Shown: positions 34,988-44,690 of the stretch, in pieces
Layout of the letters: each line of letters starts with the position of its first letter
Position numbering within the stretch: the stretch's first letter is position 1
Source: UBA11400 sp964550435
GTDB lineage: Bacteria > Bacteroidota > Rhodothermia > Balneolales > HLUCCA01
NCBI GenBank assembly: GCA_964550435.1
Contig: CAZJZI010000002.1
Coordinates: 32,752 to 96,751, forward strand
Direction of reading: 5' to 3'
DNA length: 64,000 nucleotides
Position numbers and translations under genes: made by a program
Notes under the pieces: generated by a model
The model's database searches: none
What the model saw: only the letters and a program-made list of their open reading frames with translations
Told to the model about the DNA's origin: nothing

Positions 34988-35722
34988 ATGAAAAATATTA
35001 TCTATCTAACTGCGCTCCTTGCTTTTACAGGATTTGCCTGTGCACCGGCAAGCGAGCAATCGTCAATAACTACAGTGGCTGAAGCCGAAACAGTACTTAC
35101 TCAAGAGTTGAGAGATTCGATGACTCCAGCCGAAGTTCTACAGGCTTTCAAAGATGGGAACCAACGATTTTTAGATGGTACAATGCGAGCTCGTGATTAC
35201 GAAGCTGAAATCGCAAATACTGCTGGTGGACAATTTCCGTACGCGGTCGTTTTAAGTTGTATCGATAGTCGCGTGCCAGTCGAAACAATCTTTGACAAAC
35301 GTCTTGGCGATGTATTTAATGCGCGCCTTGCCGGAAACGTAGTGAACGAAGATGTTCTCGGAGGGATGGAATTTGCGACTGCTCTTTCTGGCGCTAAACT
35401 AGTATTGGTAATGGGACATACTGCTTGTGGTGCAGTAAAAGGAGCAATTGCAGATGCAAAATTTGGTAATCTGACAATGCTGGTTGAGAAAATTAAACCA
35501 GCTGTAGTTCGTGCAAATGAGATTAATGATGGCAACGAAAATCCACTTGATACATCTTCGGATGCTTATGTTGATCTAGTAGGAGCTGAGCAAGTACGTA
35601 ATGCTATTGCAGATATCCGTACAAATAGCCCAGAGCTTGTCAACCTCGAAAATAATGGTACAATCATTATAGTAGGTGCGATGTACGATATTTCGACCGG
35701 AGCTGTAACTTTCCTGGACTAA
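34988..35722 (+). CDS. Lipid-anchored beta-carbonic anhydrase
   Basis: The 244-residue protein combines a lipoprotein signal (YLTALLAFTGFAC) with a beta-class carbonic anhydrase. Zinc ligands are C91 (SCIDSR), H144 and C147 (GHTACG), and the Asp-Arg dyad is D93/R95. RLAGNVV and a final strand VGAMYDISTGAVTFLD match the family. The usual cytosolic enzyme is here predicted in the periplasm or at the outer membrane, where it would interconvert CO2 and bicarbonate. This fits with the SbtA-type bicarbonate transporter at 48.7 kb. A strong terminator follows. Confidence 0.9.
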   Translation: MKNIIYLTALLAFTGFACAPASEQSSITTVAEAETVLTQELRDSMTPAEVLQAFKDGNQRFLDGTMRARDYEAEIANTAGGQFPYAVVLSCIDSRVPVETIFDKRLGDVFNARLAGNVVNEDVLGGMEFATALSGAKLVLVMGHTACGAVKGAIADAKFGNLTMLVEKIKPAVVRANEINDGNENPLDTSSDAYVDLVGAEQVRNAIADIRTNSPELVNLENNGTIIIVGAMYDISTGAVTFLD

Positions 35723-35746
35723 ACAATTAGTTATTTGGACAATATG

Positions 35747-35788
35747 GCCCTGAGTAGGTACATTACGTACCATTACTCAGGGCTTTTT
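35747..35788 (+). terminator. Strong Rho-independent terminator after carbonic anhydrase
   Basis: GCCCTGAGTA and GGTAC pair with GTACC and TACTCAGGGC around an ATTAC-type loop, followed by TTTTT. The stem is about 15 bp with a small bulge. Confidence 0.85.
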
Positions 35789-35796
35789 AATTAAGT

Positions 35797-36378
35797 ATGA
35801 AATCAATAGCAGTCTTTTGCGCATCCTCGTATGGAAACGATCCAATCTATAGTAAATCTGCCTATCGAACAGGTGTGGTTCTCGCTGAGCGAGGTATAGA
35901 TGTTGTCTATGGTGGTTCCAGACTTGGACTGATGGGTGATCTGGCAAATGGGGCTTTGGGTGCTGGTGGGAAAGTGATTGGTGTTTTACCTGAATTTTTA
36001 CGTGACAGGGAAGTGGCACATTATGGAATTTCAGAACTGATTCTGGTTCAGTCTATGCATGAGCGTAAAAAGATTCTGAATGAACGATCAGATGCCATAC
36101 TTACACTTCCAGGTGGATTCGGAACTATGGAGGAGTTTTTCGAGCTACTTACATGGTCTCAGCTTGGACTCCATTCCAAACCCATTGGGATTCTTAATAT
36201 CAATGGTATTTATGATCCGCTTATGGAATTGTTTGATCGTATGGTTGACGAAGGGTTTGTGCGTTCCGAGAGTCGAAGTCTCGTGTTGATAGATTCTGAT
36301 TTAAGCTCATTGCTGGATTCAATGGATGGTTATGTAGCACCATCAAAAGCTAAAGTCATTGATGCAAAAACGGTCTAG
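35797..36378 (+). CDS. LOG family protein (TIGR00730, cytokinin riboside 5'-monophosphate phosphoribohydrolase-like)
   Basis: The 193-residue protein has the lysine-decarboxylase-like Rossmann fold: IAVFCASSYGNDP at the start, VYGGSRLGLMGDLANGAL (about 32-49) and the signature PGGFGTMEEFFELLTW (about 106-121). Family enzymes cleave nucleoside 5'-monophosphates to free base and ribose 5-phosphate; in bacteria this is often a nucleotide salvage or housecleaning role. It starts 8 bp after the terminator and heads a likely operon with the next two genes. Confidence 0.88.
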   Translation: MKSIAVFCASSYGNDPIYSKSAYRTGVVLAERGIDVVYGGSRLGLMGDLANGALGAGGKVIGVLPEFLRDREVAHYGISELILVQSMHERKKILNERSDAILTLPGGFGTMEEFFELLTWSQLGLHSKPIGILNINGIYDPLMELFDRMVDEGFVRSESRSLVLIDSDLSSLLDSMDGYVAPSKAKVIDAKTV

Positions 36379-36401
36379 TCAATATTTTTTTGAGTGATGT
36401 G

Positions 36402-36899
36402 ATGAAAAAAATCATGCTATTGTGCATTACTATTGCATTTTCGCAACAACTGTATGCTCAGGAAGTGTTGAGTTTGGGTCCAGACGATGCTTCTGGATAC
36501 GGTTCACTCGAAAATCTTGCATGGTTGCAAGGATATTGGGTCGGCAACGGATTGGGTGGCCAGGTTGATGAACTATGGCTTCCAGCAATAGATAATTCAA
36601 TGATTGGAACATTTCGACTGGTAATGGACTCAACCCTCATTTTTTCAGAGTACATGGTCATTGAAGAAATTGATGGAAAACTTATTCTAAAGCTGAAACA
36701 CTTCAACAAAGATTTGTCACCCTGGGAAGAAAAAGATCAATGGACCCAATTCAAGTTCATAAAATCTGAAGGACAGACGGCGTGGTTCAACGGACTGACG
36801 TATCAGCGTGTTGATGATACGCTTAATGTCTATCTTCGTGTTACACAGAACGGTCAATCCAAAGTTGAATCGTTTACATTCCATAAAACAAACCACTAA
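36402..36899 (+). CDS. DUF6265-like secreted protein
   Basis: I choose ATG 36402 (MKKIMLLCITIAFSQQLYAQ, a signal peptide cleaved after YAQ) over an upstream TTG. The mature protein, about 145 residues, has LAWLQGYWVGNGLGGQVDELWLPAIDNSMIGTFRL, a lipocalin-like pattern of the DUF6265 family, and SFTFHKT at the end. Function is unknown; periplasmic location is predicted. It lies between the LOG gene and the CNNM gene with only 6 bp to the latter. Confidence 0.75.
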   Translation: MKKIMLLCITIAFSQQLYAQEVLSLGPDDASGYGSLENLAWLQGYWVGNGLGGQVDELWLPAIDNSMIGTFRLVMDSTLIFSEYMVIEEIDGKLILKLKHFNKDLSPWEEKDQWTQFKFIKSEGQTAWFNGLTYQRVDDTLNVYLRVTQNGQSKVESFTFHKTNH

Positions 36900-36905
36900 T
36901 ATTAA

Positions 36906-37973
36906 ATGGGATTACTCCTTTTTTATCTTTCCTTAGCACTTGTCATTTCGTTTTTGTGTTCGATACTGGAAGCAGTGTTACTATCAACACCGCAGTCTTA
37001 CCTGATGGTAAGCCAAAATAAAGGTGAAAAATGGGCTGATTCATTTATCGAACTTAAGAGCAATATCGACAAACCATTATCTGCGATTTTGTCGTTAAAC
37101 ACGGTCGCTCATACTGTTGGTGCAGCGGGTGTTGGAGCTGAAGCTGTAAAGGTATTTGGAGAGGCCTATTTCGGAGTGGTTTCTGCAGTTTTAACAATAC
37201 TGATTTTGGTATTTACTGAAATCATTCCAAAAACAATCGGTGCTCGATATTGGAGAGGACTTGCGAAGCCAGGTGTATTTCTAATTAGAGTATTCATCAT
37301 TATCACGTACCCACTGGTGTATGTGTCAGCAATAATCACAAAGGCAATCTCATCACATGATACCGGAAACACCACGAGTCGTGATGAAATCTCCGCCCTG
37401 GCAAGTATCGGAGCAACTGAGGGAATCTTTTCAGAAAAAGAACATAAAATCATTCAGAATGTTCTTAGACTGAAAAATATTCGGGTCACACAAATTATGA
37501 CTCCTCGTGTGGTTGTTGCGGTAGCAGATGAAGACACTACAGTGGTAGAGTTTATGCAGGATAAAGATTATCTCAAATATTCTCGTATTCCGATTTATCA
37601 CGAAGAAACCGAGAATATTACAGGATATGTGTTTCGTCAGGAAGTATTTGAAAAGCTTGCTGAAGACAATCACGAAATGAAACTCAAAGAGATCCGTCGT
37701 GATATCGTTATGATTCCAAATACGAATACACTCTATGTGGTTTGGGAGCGTCTACTTGAAACAAAAGAGCACATAGCCCTTGTGGTGGATGAGTACGGTG
37801 GCGTTGATGGTGTTGTAACACTCGAAGATATTATTGAGACATTGCTTGGTCTCGAGATTCTGGACGAAAAAGATACGGTCTCAGACATGCAGAAATTTGC
37901 ACGTGAACGCTGGCAAATGCGTCAAGCCAAGTACAATATGATCGATAGAATTCAAGGGGATCAAAAAAAGTAA
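36906..37973 (+). CDS. CNNM/DUF21 transmembrane protein with CBS pair
   Basis: The 355-residue protein has the DUF21/CNNM membrane domain (about 1-165; LSFLCSILEAVLLSTPQSYL, VLIFTEIIPKTIGARYW) and a cytosolic CBS pair (about 195-320; VTQIMTPRVVVAVADEDTTV, HIALVVDEYGGVDGVVTLEDIIE). It ends soon after without the CorC_HlyC C-terminal domain. Homologues take part in magnesium or cobalt efflux, or act as sensors of adenine nucleotides. Earlier annotation often calls these hemolysins, which is misleading. Confidence 0.9.
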   Translation: MGLLLFYLSLALVISFLCSILEAVLLSTPQSYLMVSQNKGEKWADSFIELKSNIDKPLSAILSLNTVAHTVGAAGVGAEAVKVFGEAYFGVVSAVLTILILVFTEIIPKTIGARYWRGLAKPGVFLIRVFIIITYPLVYVSAIITKAISSHDTGNTTSRDEISALASIGATEGIFSEKEHKIIQNVLRLKNIRVTQIMTPRVVVAVADEDTTVVEFMQDKDYLKYSRIPIYHEETENITGYVFRQEVFEKLAEDNHEMKLKEIRRDIVMIPNTNTLYVVWERLLETKEHIALVVDEYGGVDGVVTLEDIIETLLGLEILDEKDTVSDMQKFARERWQMRQAKYNMIDRIQGDQKK

Positions 37974-38089
37974 ACATTTTGCTTGTTTCGTTGCTCGATT
38001 GATGCGAAATGAATAGATTGAGTAGTCTTAATCAATCCGAAGTAAATCATTAGTAACGGTTTACGTCCACCTCAAATCGTATGTGAATT

Positions 38090-40072
38090 ATGAGAACCAA
38101 GACATACTCTGGCTTCATTGCCCTTTCGTGCATAATACTTTTTACACTAACGGCTGTCGCTCAACAGGCTCCGGCTACCATCGAAGACCATTTTGCAGTA
38201 AAATCGGTCGGTAACCCGGCGATCAGTCCCGATGGACAATGGGTTGCCTACACGGTTCGTGAGCAGGATTTCGAGAACAAAAAGTCAGAGACTCGTATCT
38301 GGATGGTATCTGCAAAAGGTGGCGAACCGATTCCTATGACGCAAAAAGGCAGCTCGGCAAGTAATCCACAATGGAGCCCTGACGGGAAGTATCTTTCGTT
38401 TTCAGGCTCCAGAAACGGCTCAAAAAATCAGGTTTGGGTATTGGATCGTCGAGGTGGCGAAGCCCAGCAATTGACACATATCGAGCAAGGCATTTCTGGA
38501 TATAGCTGGTCTCCGGATGGATCCAGGTTGCTGCTAACCATTCGGGATAAAGATCCGAATGAAAGTGAAGATCCACGTCCGTACGTAATCGATCGTCTGC
38601 AGTTTAAACAGGATTATGTGGGCTATTTAAATAGACTTCGCACTCATATTTATGTGTACACACCGGGTGATTCTAATGCGGTGCAGCTAACTCAAGGTGA
38701 TTACGATCACTCGAGTGCGACTTGGAGTCCGGATGGGAAGTCCATCGCCTTTGTGAGTAATCGTACTGAAGAACCTGACAGTAATTTCAACACAGATATT
38801 TGGGTTGTTTCAGCAGATCGTGGAGAAAAAGATGGTGGTCTGATTCAGGTTACGACCAATCCAGGCGGCGACAGCTCCCCGGCCTGGAGTCCGGATGGAA
38901 AGACTATCGCATATACAACTTCTGTCCAACCAGAGAAAATTTGGTACGCCACAACACATTTGGCTGTAACGGCTTCAGATGGATCAGGGACAACTAGACT
39001 TCTTACCCAACAAATCGATCGTAATATCAGTGATCCCGATTACAGCGAAGATGGAAGAACTATATATTTCACCATTGAAGATGCCGGGGAGCAGCAGTTG
39101 GCGAGTATCCGTACCGATGGGTCACAATTCACACGTCATATCCAGAACGATGTAACGGTATATGGATTCGATCACCGAAACGGATATTTTGCCGTTCAAT
39201 TGGGCACATTCTCCACTCCCGATGAGATTCACTCCTTTGAGCGCGGAAAACTAACTAAGTTAACAACTGTAAATGCAGCTTTCACCGAGCGTGTGGCTTC
39301 TGCTGCATTTGAAGAAATTCGTTTTCCAAGTCTAGACGGTACCGAAATTCATGGGTTCTTGGTCAAACCGATCGGATATGAAGAAGGGAATTCATATCCG
39401 ACGCTCCTCTGGATTCATGGTGGTCCGGTTGCCCAATATGATCATAACTATAGTTTTACTCCTCAGCTTTTTGCAGCTAATGGTTATGCGGTACTGATGA
39501 TAAATCCAAGGGGATCATCGGGATACGGCCAGGCATTCTCTGAAATTCTATTCGCAGACTGGGGTAACAAAGACTATGAAGACGTCATGGCGGCGGTAGA
39601 TTATGCGATTGAACGCGGTGTTGCTGATCCTGAGCGTCTCGGAGTAGGTGGATGGTCGTATGGCGGTATTTTGACCAACTACGTGATCACCAAAACGGGT
39701 CGATTCAAGGGTGCGATATCGGGAGCCAGTGAGACACTCATGCGTTCAAATTATGGTCATGATCACTATCAGCGGCATTGGGAAGCCGAGCTTGGGCTTC
39801 CTTGGGAGACCCCTGAAAAATGGGAGAAAATCTCGCCGTTTAACGATGTAGCCAATGTGACGACTCCGACACTTTGGATCGGTGGAGCGGCCGACTGGAA
39901 CGTACCGATTCTTGGCTCTGAGCAAATGTATCAGGCCATGAAACGCCTGGGCCGCGAGACTATGCTGGTGGTGTATCCAGGTGAGCATCACGGACTCTCG
40001 GATATGACCTTCATCAAAGATCGCTATGAACGATATCTGGCCTGGTTCGACAAGTACGTCAAAGGCGAATGA
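38090..40072 (+). CDS. Secreted S9 family peptidase (acylaminoacyl/prolyl oligopeptidase type)
   Basis: The 660-residue protein has a signal peptide (about 1-24), an N-terminal PD40 propeller (ISPDGQWVAYTVRE, WSPDGKYLSFSGSRNG, WSPDGKTIAYTTS; 40-370) and an alpha/beta-hydrolase catalytic domain. The nucleophile is S523 in GGWSYGG, with an aspartate in GGAADWNVP and the histidine in PGEHHGLS near residue 636. S9C enzymes release N-acylated or unblocked residues or dipeptides. Only 52 bp precedes the next gene, a beta-lactamase-fold hydrolase. Confidence 0.92.
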   Translation: MRTKTYSGFIALSCIILFTLTAVAQQAPATIEDHFAVKSVGNPAISPDGQWVAYTVREQDFENKKSETRIWMVSAKGGEPIPMTQKGSSASNPQWSPDGKYLSFSGSRNGSKNQVWVLDRRGGEAQQLTHIEQGISGYSWSPDGSRLLLTIRDKDPNESEDPRPYVIDRLQFKQDYVGYLNRLRTHIYVYTPGDSNAVQLTQGDYDHSSATWSPDGKSIAFVSNRTEEPDSNFNTDIWVVSADRGEKDGGLIQVTTNPGGDSSPAWSPDGKTIAYTTSVQPEKIWYATTHLAVTASDGSGTTRLLTQQIDRNISDPDYSEDGRTIYFTIEDAGEQQLASIRTDGSQFTRHIQNDVTVYGFDHRNGYFAVQLGTFSTPDEIHSFERGKLTKLTTVNAAFTERVASAAFEEIRFPSLDGTEIHGFLVKPIGYEEGNSYPTLLWIHGGPVAQYDHNYSFTPQLFAANGYAVLMINPRGSSGYGQAFSEILFADWGNKDYEDVMAAVDYAIERGVADPERLGVGGWSYGGILTNYVITKTGRFKGAISGASETLMRSNYGHDHYQRHWEAELGLPWETPEKWEKISPFNDVANVTTPTLWIGGAADWNVPILGSEQMYQAMKRLGRETMLVVYPGEHHGLSDMTFIKDRYERYLAWFDKYVKGE

Positions 40073-40124
40073 TCCTGGTGTTGATTTGTAAGCCTGAAAA
40101 TGATTAATAACAGAGTATAGAACT

Positions 40125-41294
40125 ATGATTTCAACGTTGAAACGTCGCGTTTTTGGCAGCTTGATACTTGCTACTTTAGTTGTATTGCCACTCAAAGATG
40201 TGTTGGCTCAGGCGTATTATCCAGATAAAAGTGAATGGACAAAACGTGATCCTGGATCGCTCGGTTTGGATGACTCTAAAATCGCCGAAGCGGTAAAAAT
40301 CGCTCAGGAAAACGAAAATTCGGTTGAAAAGGACCTGCGTCTGGCGATTTTAAAGGCGTTTAGTCGGGAGCCCTACCATGAAATTGTGGGTCCGACACGC
40401 GAACGTGGTGGTCCGGCCGGGCTCATCATCAAGGACGGATACATCGTAGCCGAGTGGGGAGACGTTGAGCGCGTTGACATGACGTTTAGTGTTACCAAGA
40501 GTTATTTATCTACCGTTGCCGGGCTTGCGGTTGACGATGGATTGATCGAACATGTCGATGATCCAGTCAAAAAGTACGTCTGGGACAAAACCTTCGATGG
40601 AATTCACAACGGGAAGATAACATGGAAGCACTTACTCCAGCAGAACTCTGACTGGTATGGTGAGTTGTTCGGAATCTGGGACTGGACCGATCGTCCGCCC
40701 CGAGAAGGGAGTATGGATGAATGGCGCCATCGCGCTTTGAACGAACCTGGTACGGTGTATAAATACAATGATGTTCGGGTTAATGTGCTGGCCTACTCGT
40801 TGCTGCATGTTTACAGGAAGCCACTACCAATGGTAATCAAAGATCGGGTTATGGATCCCATTGGTGCTTCAACCACCTGGCGCTGGCATGGATATGAAAA
40901 CTCGAACACACTCATTGACGGACTCGAAATGCAGTCAGTAAGTGGAGGTGGACACCATGGTGGTGGAATTTTTACCAACACGCTAGACCATGCCCGCTTC
41001 GGATTGCTGTTTGCACGACGCGGAAACTGGGGTGGTCAGCAATTGATTTCCGAGAGTTGGATCAACGAGATAGTCGAACCTTCTGAACCCTTCGCCGAAT
41101 ACGGATACATGTGGTGGTTGCTCAAAGGCGACACCAAGTGGGAGGGCGTACCAGATCATGTGTACTACGCAGCTGGATTCGGAGGAAATTACATCATTGT
41201 TGACGATAAGAATGATTTGGTCATCGTACTACGATGGATTGACAACCGGGCACTTGAAAATGTTGTAAGTACGGTTTATCAGGCGATAGAATAA
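40125..41294 (+). CDS. Secreted class C beta-lactamase-related serine hydrolase
   Basis: The 389-residue protein has a signal peptide (about 1-28) and the penicillin-recognising fold: SxxK as S122-V-T-K125, a Y-x-N as YKYNDVR (about residue 206) and a C-terminal HHGGG / YAAGFGGNYIIV segment. Family members are mostly esterases, D-aminopeptidases or transesterases rather than beta-lactamases. GERGGPAGLIIKDGYIVAEWGD is typical of the 6-aminohexanoate-dimer-hydrolase-like group. Substrate is unknown. Confidence 0.88.
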   Translation: MISTLKRRVFGSLILATLVVLPLKDVLAQAYYPDKSEWTKRDPGSLGLDDSKIAEAVKIAQENENSVEKDLRLAILKAFSREPYHEIVGPTRERGGPAGLIIKDGYIVAEWGDVERVDMTFSVTKSYLSTVAGLAVDDGLIEHVDDPVKKYVWDKTFDGIHNGKITWKHLLQQNSDWYGELFGIWDWTDRPPREGSMDEWRHRALNEPGTVYKYNDVRVNVLAYSLLHVYRKPLPMVIKDRVMDPIGASTTWRWHGYENSNTLIDGLEMQSVSGGGHHGGGIFTNTLDHARFGLLFARRGNWGGQQLISESWINEIVEPSEPFAEYGYMWWLLKGDTKWEGVPDHVYYAAGFGGNYIIVDDKNDLVIVLRWIDNRALENVVSTVYQAIE

Positions 41295-41370
41295 ATTTTA
41301 CTCTCGGTTTGCAGCATTTCTGGAATTACTGTCGTACTGACTGAAAAACACAAAACAAACAGTACGATTT

Positions 41371-42645
41371 ATGAAATTCTTTATATTAAAGACACTTTTT
41401 CTGACCGGAATGCTGCTTTTATCGTCTTGCACGTTGTTTGAGCATGGCGAAGACTTTCCTACCGAACCGAAAGTGATTCCGGTTTCCCCGCTCACGGAGG
41501 CACTTATTGAGAGTAGTAACGAATTTGGACTTGATTTGATGAAGCGTGTTTCGGCGCAGAAGCCAGGGAACCTGATGATATCGCCGTTAAGCGCCAGTAT
41601 TAACCTGACTATGTTACTAAACGGAACGTCTGCGAACACCCGAACTCAGATTCAGGAGATGTTAGGTTATCCGGCAGACCAGTCCTTGGCTGAAATCAAT
41701 GTATCATACCGGGAACTGGTAGATGCGTTGGTCGAAGCAGATCCGGCTGTTACACTCGAAATCGCAAATGCAATTTTTTATCGAAAAGACTTCAGCTTCA
41801 AAGCTCCGTTTTTGTCCACAATGAAAGACGATTTCAATGCATCCGTTCAAGGACTCGATTTCCTGGATTCGGATGCCGTTCGTATTATCAATAGATGGGC
41901 GTCGGATAACACCAACCGAAAGATTCCAAAGGTAATTGATTCGATTCAGAGAGAAATGGTGATGTTTATCCTGAATGCAGTGTATTTCAAAGGCAACTGG
42001 ACATCGCAGTTTGATGCATCCAAAACTCAAAACATGCCTTTCTATGTTAATCCAATGCCTAACGGTGAAGGGGAAGTCGCTCCGCATATTTTGGTGCCAA
42101 CGATGCGTGGAAAAGTGACGGCTATGACCTACTATTCGAATGACTACAAAGCGATCGAATTGCCATATGGAAGGAAAAATTTTGTAATGACGATTGTTGA
42201 ACCAGCCGGTAGTTTGCAACCGTTTATTGAGACACTATCATCTCACGAATGGAACGCGTTAACATTTTCGCCAGCAGTCGGGACCGGGCAAGGATCCTGG
42301 AGACAAGTGGATGTTGAATTACCCAAGTTTACATTTTCATATGAAAAAGTGTTGAATGACGATCTTAAAGCACTCGGAATGATCGATGCATTTGATCCAA
42401 ACAGCGCCGATTTGTCCGGTATTTCAGATGCGGATCTATTCGTGAGTTTCGTGAAACAGAACACATTTGTCGAAGTGAATGAGAAGGGTACCGAGGCAGC
42501 TGCGGTAACTACGACAGGAATTGAGCTTACCTCTCTTCCCCCAGTATTTCAGATCAACAAACCGTTTGTGTTTATTATCCGTGAGCGGTCTACAAACACG
42601 GTGTTGTTCATTGGCAAAGTGGTAAATCCACTCGAAACCGAATAG
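41371..42645 (+). CDS. Serpin family lipoprotein
   Basis: The 424-residue protein has a lipoprotein signal (LTGMLLLSSC, Cys near residue 20) and a complete serpin fold: NLMISPLSASINLTMLLNGTS, FILNAVYFKGNW, and a C-terminal NKPFVFIIRERSTNTVLFIGKVVNP. The reactive-centre loop hinge EKGTEAAAVTTTG has the small residues of inhibitory serpins. The scissile bond is probably near T-S in GIELTSLPP, which hints at neither trypsin-like nor elastase-like specificity with certainty. A lipid-anchored serpin could protect the cell envelope from its own or foreign serine proteases. It follows two secreted serine hydrolases. Confidence 0.93.
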   Translation: MKFFILKTLFLTGMLLLSSCTLFEHGEDFPTEPKVIPVSPLTEALIESSNEFGLDLMKRVSAQKPGNLMISPLSASINLTMLLNGTSANTRTQIQEMLGYPADQSLAEINVSYRELVDALVEADPAVTLEIANAIFYRKDFSFKAPFLSTMKDDFNASVQGLDFLDSDAVRIINRWASDNTNRKIPKVIDSIQREMVMFILNAVYFKGNWTSQFDASKTQNMPFYVNPMPNGEGEVAPHILVPTMRGKVTAMTYYSNDYKAIELPYGRKNFVMTIVEPAGSLQPFIETLSSHEWNALTFSPAVGTGQGSWRQVDVELPKFTFSYEKVLNDDLKALGMIDAFDPNSADLSGISDADLFVSFVKQNTFVEVNEKGTEAAAVTTTGIELTSLPPVFQINKPFVFIIRERSTNTVLFIGKVVNPLETE

Positions 42646-42745
42646 GGAGACTAACTATCGGCAAATGATGTGATAGAAGTGGGAAACCGGATTCCGTATT
42701 TTTACGTAAAAGCCGTCTTTTAATCCATCATACCCCGAATTCAAC

Positions 42746-43297
42746 GTGTTTAGTGATCAAGAACTGATCGATGGCTGTCGAAAGCAATCACTCCGCCACC
42801 AGGAAGCGCTGTACAAGCAGTACTATGCTTTTGCTATGTCGGTCTGTTTACGATACACGTATTCTCGTGAAGATGCGCTAGAAGTACTTAATGACAGTTT
42901 TATGAAGGTGTTCCGACATATCGATCGTTACGATTCCGAGCGTCCGTTCAAGACGTGGTTCCGACGAATTTTGGTGAATACCTCACTGGACCATTATCGC
43001 AGGCATCGTAAATATCATGAGAATACAGTTCTTGAAGCGGTACCACTGGATGAAGCCAATGGCCTTCCTGATGGTCATGTACTGAACTTAGACGCAGGTG
43101 ACATACTGAAACTGTTTAATGAATTGCCGGATCTTCATCGTGTAATTTTCAACTTGTATGAAATCGAGGGATACTCTCATGATGAAATCGCAGGCATGCT
43201 AGATATCGCGCCCGGAACGTCGAGGTCACATTTGAGCCGGGCAAAAAAGACTTTAGCAACATTATATGAACAACGCATTGCCGGGAGGCGATCATGA
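42746..43297 (+). CDS. ECF-type RNA polymerase sigma factor
   Basis: The 183-residue protein starts with GTG at 42746. It has sigma-70 region 2 (DALEVLNDSFMKVFRHIDRYDSERPFKTWFRRILVNTSLDHYR, about 40-85) and region 4 (FNELPDLHRVIFNLYEIEGYSHDEIAGMLDIAPGTSRSHLSRAKKTL, about 125-170). It overlaps the next gene by four bases (ATGA), a coupling typical of sigma/anti-sigma pairs. The partner has one membrane helix. Confidence 0.93.
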   Translation: MFSDQELIDGCRKQSLRHQEALYKQYYAFAMSVCLRYTYSREDALEVLNDSFMKVFRHIDRYDSERPFKTWFRRILVNTSLDHYRRHRKYHENTVLEAVPLDEANGLPDGHVLNLDAGDILKLFNELPDLHRVIFNLYEIEGYSHDEIAGMLDIAPGTSRSHLSRAKKTLATLYEQRIAGRRS

Positions 43298-44649
43298 GTT
43301 CGTTTGACGACAAATTTTCAGATAAAGTACGTGAGGTGTTCGACTCCTATAACGAGGAGGCTGATCCTGTTGCGTTCGCGAATATGCGCCAGGGCCTGGT
43401 ATCAGGTAGTGGAATGAGGTCATCAGTAGGTTACTGGGTCCTGGCTGCTGCTTCTGTGGTGATGCTTTTGGGAGCTATGTACCTGTGGAATCAGTACGGA
43501 CTGACTTCGTTTCCTGATCAGATGTCTCCGTCAGCAGACGAGATGATCGCATCTGTGCCTCAAATCGACTCAAATGAATCTAATCTTGACTCTATTTCGG
43601 GTAAATCAGAGGAAAACACTGCTGATTCAATTCCACAGGAGGCAGATTTCGACTCAGAGCCAAGATCAACAGGATCCACTTTGATGGGAGTTTCTACATC
43701 AAATGGAAACTCAGCATCATCGACTTCCACAGCGCAAATAAAAGAGGCGATACAGTCGCCATTAACTTTGGCAGCTGAAGAGACTGAAGTAGAAAAAAAT
43801 GAAACTACAACCCGGGAAAACTCTGGAATTGAAGGTCCATATAGGTCACACGTGCAGCAAGTTTCAGCTTTGGACGCGAATACCACAGATGGATTCATCG
43901 CTCAGCAGGCGAATGATATTGATTCTAGGCTACATCCTGTTTTGACCTACTCGGAGCGGGTGTTGACTCCACTTCGACAGGCAGAACGAAATGTTGAACT
44001 GGTTTTGGGATCCATGGTGAACTACACTAACAGTCAGATCGCGCAGGGAGTTGGATTCGTGGCGGGGGCGTTGCGCTACTGGAAACTGAACGAAGTGGTG
44101 AGTGTGGCAACCGGTGGAATCATCTCAGTGAATCAATTCGAATACAACGCCAAAGATCCCGGGATTCCGCAGCCGAATCAAACCGGAGAAGTTGGAACGT
44201 GGCTGACAGGCGGAACACTGGACGTCAATGTGGGCGAAAACTATGACTTTCGCTACACAGCGATCGATATCCCGATCAACACTCGGGTTCAGCTCGGTAG
44301 TACAGGAAACAGCAGCTACACCATGACACTTGGTGTGTCTTCACTGGTCTATTTGAGCCAAACCATTCGTGAACGAGGCACCAATTACAATGGATTCTCG
44401 ACGTTGAACGCCAACACAGGTGATGTTGAATTGACATTTCGTCAGGCAGAATATCAGGAAACTAATCGGGTCAGTGCTTTTGATCGAATTGACTTGGGTA
44501 GGATGTTGAATGTTTCGTTTGGATTCACCCCAGATCGCAGAAAGAATCAGTTAGAGCTCGAGGTATATATGAAATATCCATTGGGCGACATTACCAGTAA
44601 AGACATTGCATTGGGCATGGGCGGACTGACACTGAAATATCGATTATAA
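43294..44649 (+). CDS. Sigma-coupled membrane-anchored protein with barrel-like C-terminus
   Basis: The 451-residue protein has an N-terminal cytosolic region (1-45), one membrane helix (about 46-66), a long disordered S/T/E-rich section (70-200) and a C-terminal part with alternating aromatic strands (NVSFGFTPDRRKNQLELEVYMKYPLG, ending TLKYRL). It overlaps the sigma-factor gene. The topology suits an anti-sigma factor whose N-terminus binds the sigma factor; the C-terminal part resembles outer-membrane-barrel-like proteins often coded beside ECF factors in this phylum. No zinc-binding ZAS motif is visible. Confidence 0.7.
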   Translation: MSSFDDKFSDKVREVFDSYNEEADPVAFANMRQGLVSGSGMRSSVGYWVLAAASVVMLLGAMYLWNQYGLTSFPDQMSPSADEMIASVPQIDSNESNLDSISGKSEENTADSIPQEADFDSEPRSTGSTLMGVSTSNGNSASSTSTAQIKEAIQSPLTLAAEETEVEKNETTTRENSGIEGPYRSHVQQVSALDANTTDGFIAQQANDIDSRLHPVLTYSERVLTPLRQAERNVELVLGSMVNYTNSQIAQGVGFVAGALRYWKLNEVVSVATGGIISVNQFEYNAKDPGIPQPNQTGEVGTWLTGGTLDVNVGENYDFRYTAIDIPINTRVQLGSTGNSSYTMTLGVSSLVYLSQTIRERGTNYNGFSTLNANTGDVELTFRQAEYQETNRVSAFDRIDLGRMLNVSFGFTPDRRKNQLELEVYMKYPLGDITSKDIALGMGGLTLKYRL

Positions 44650-44690
44650 CACTCAGTTAACGATTAGTTCCATACTTTTGGTTGAGGGGT

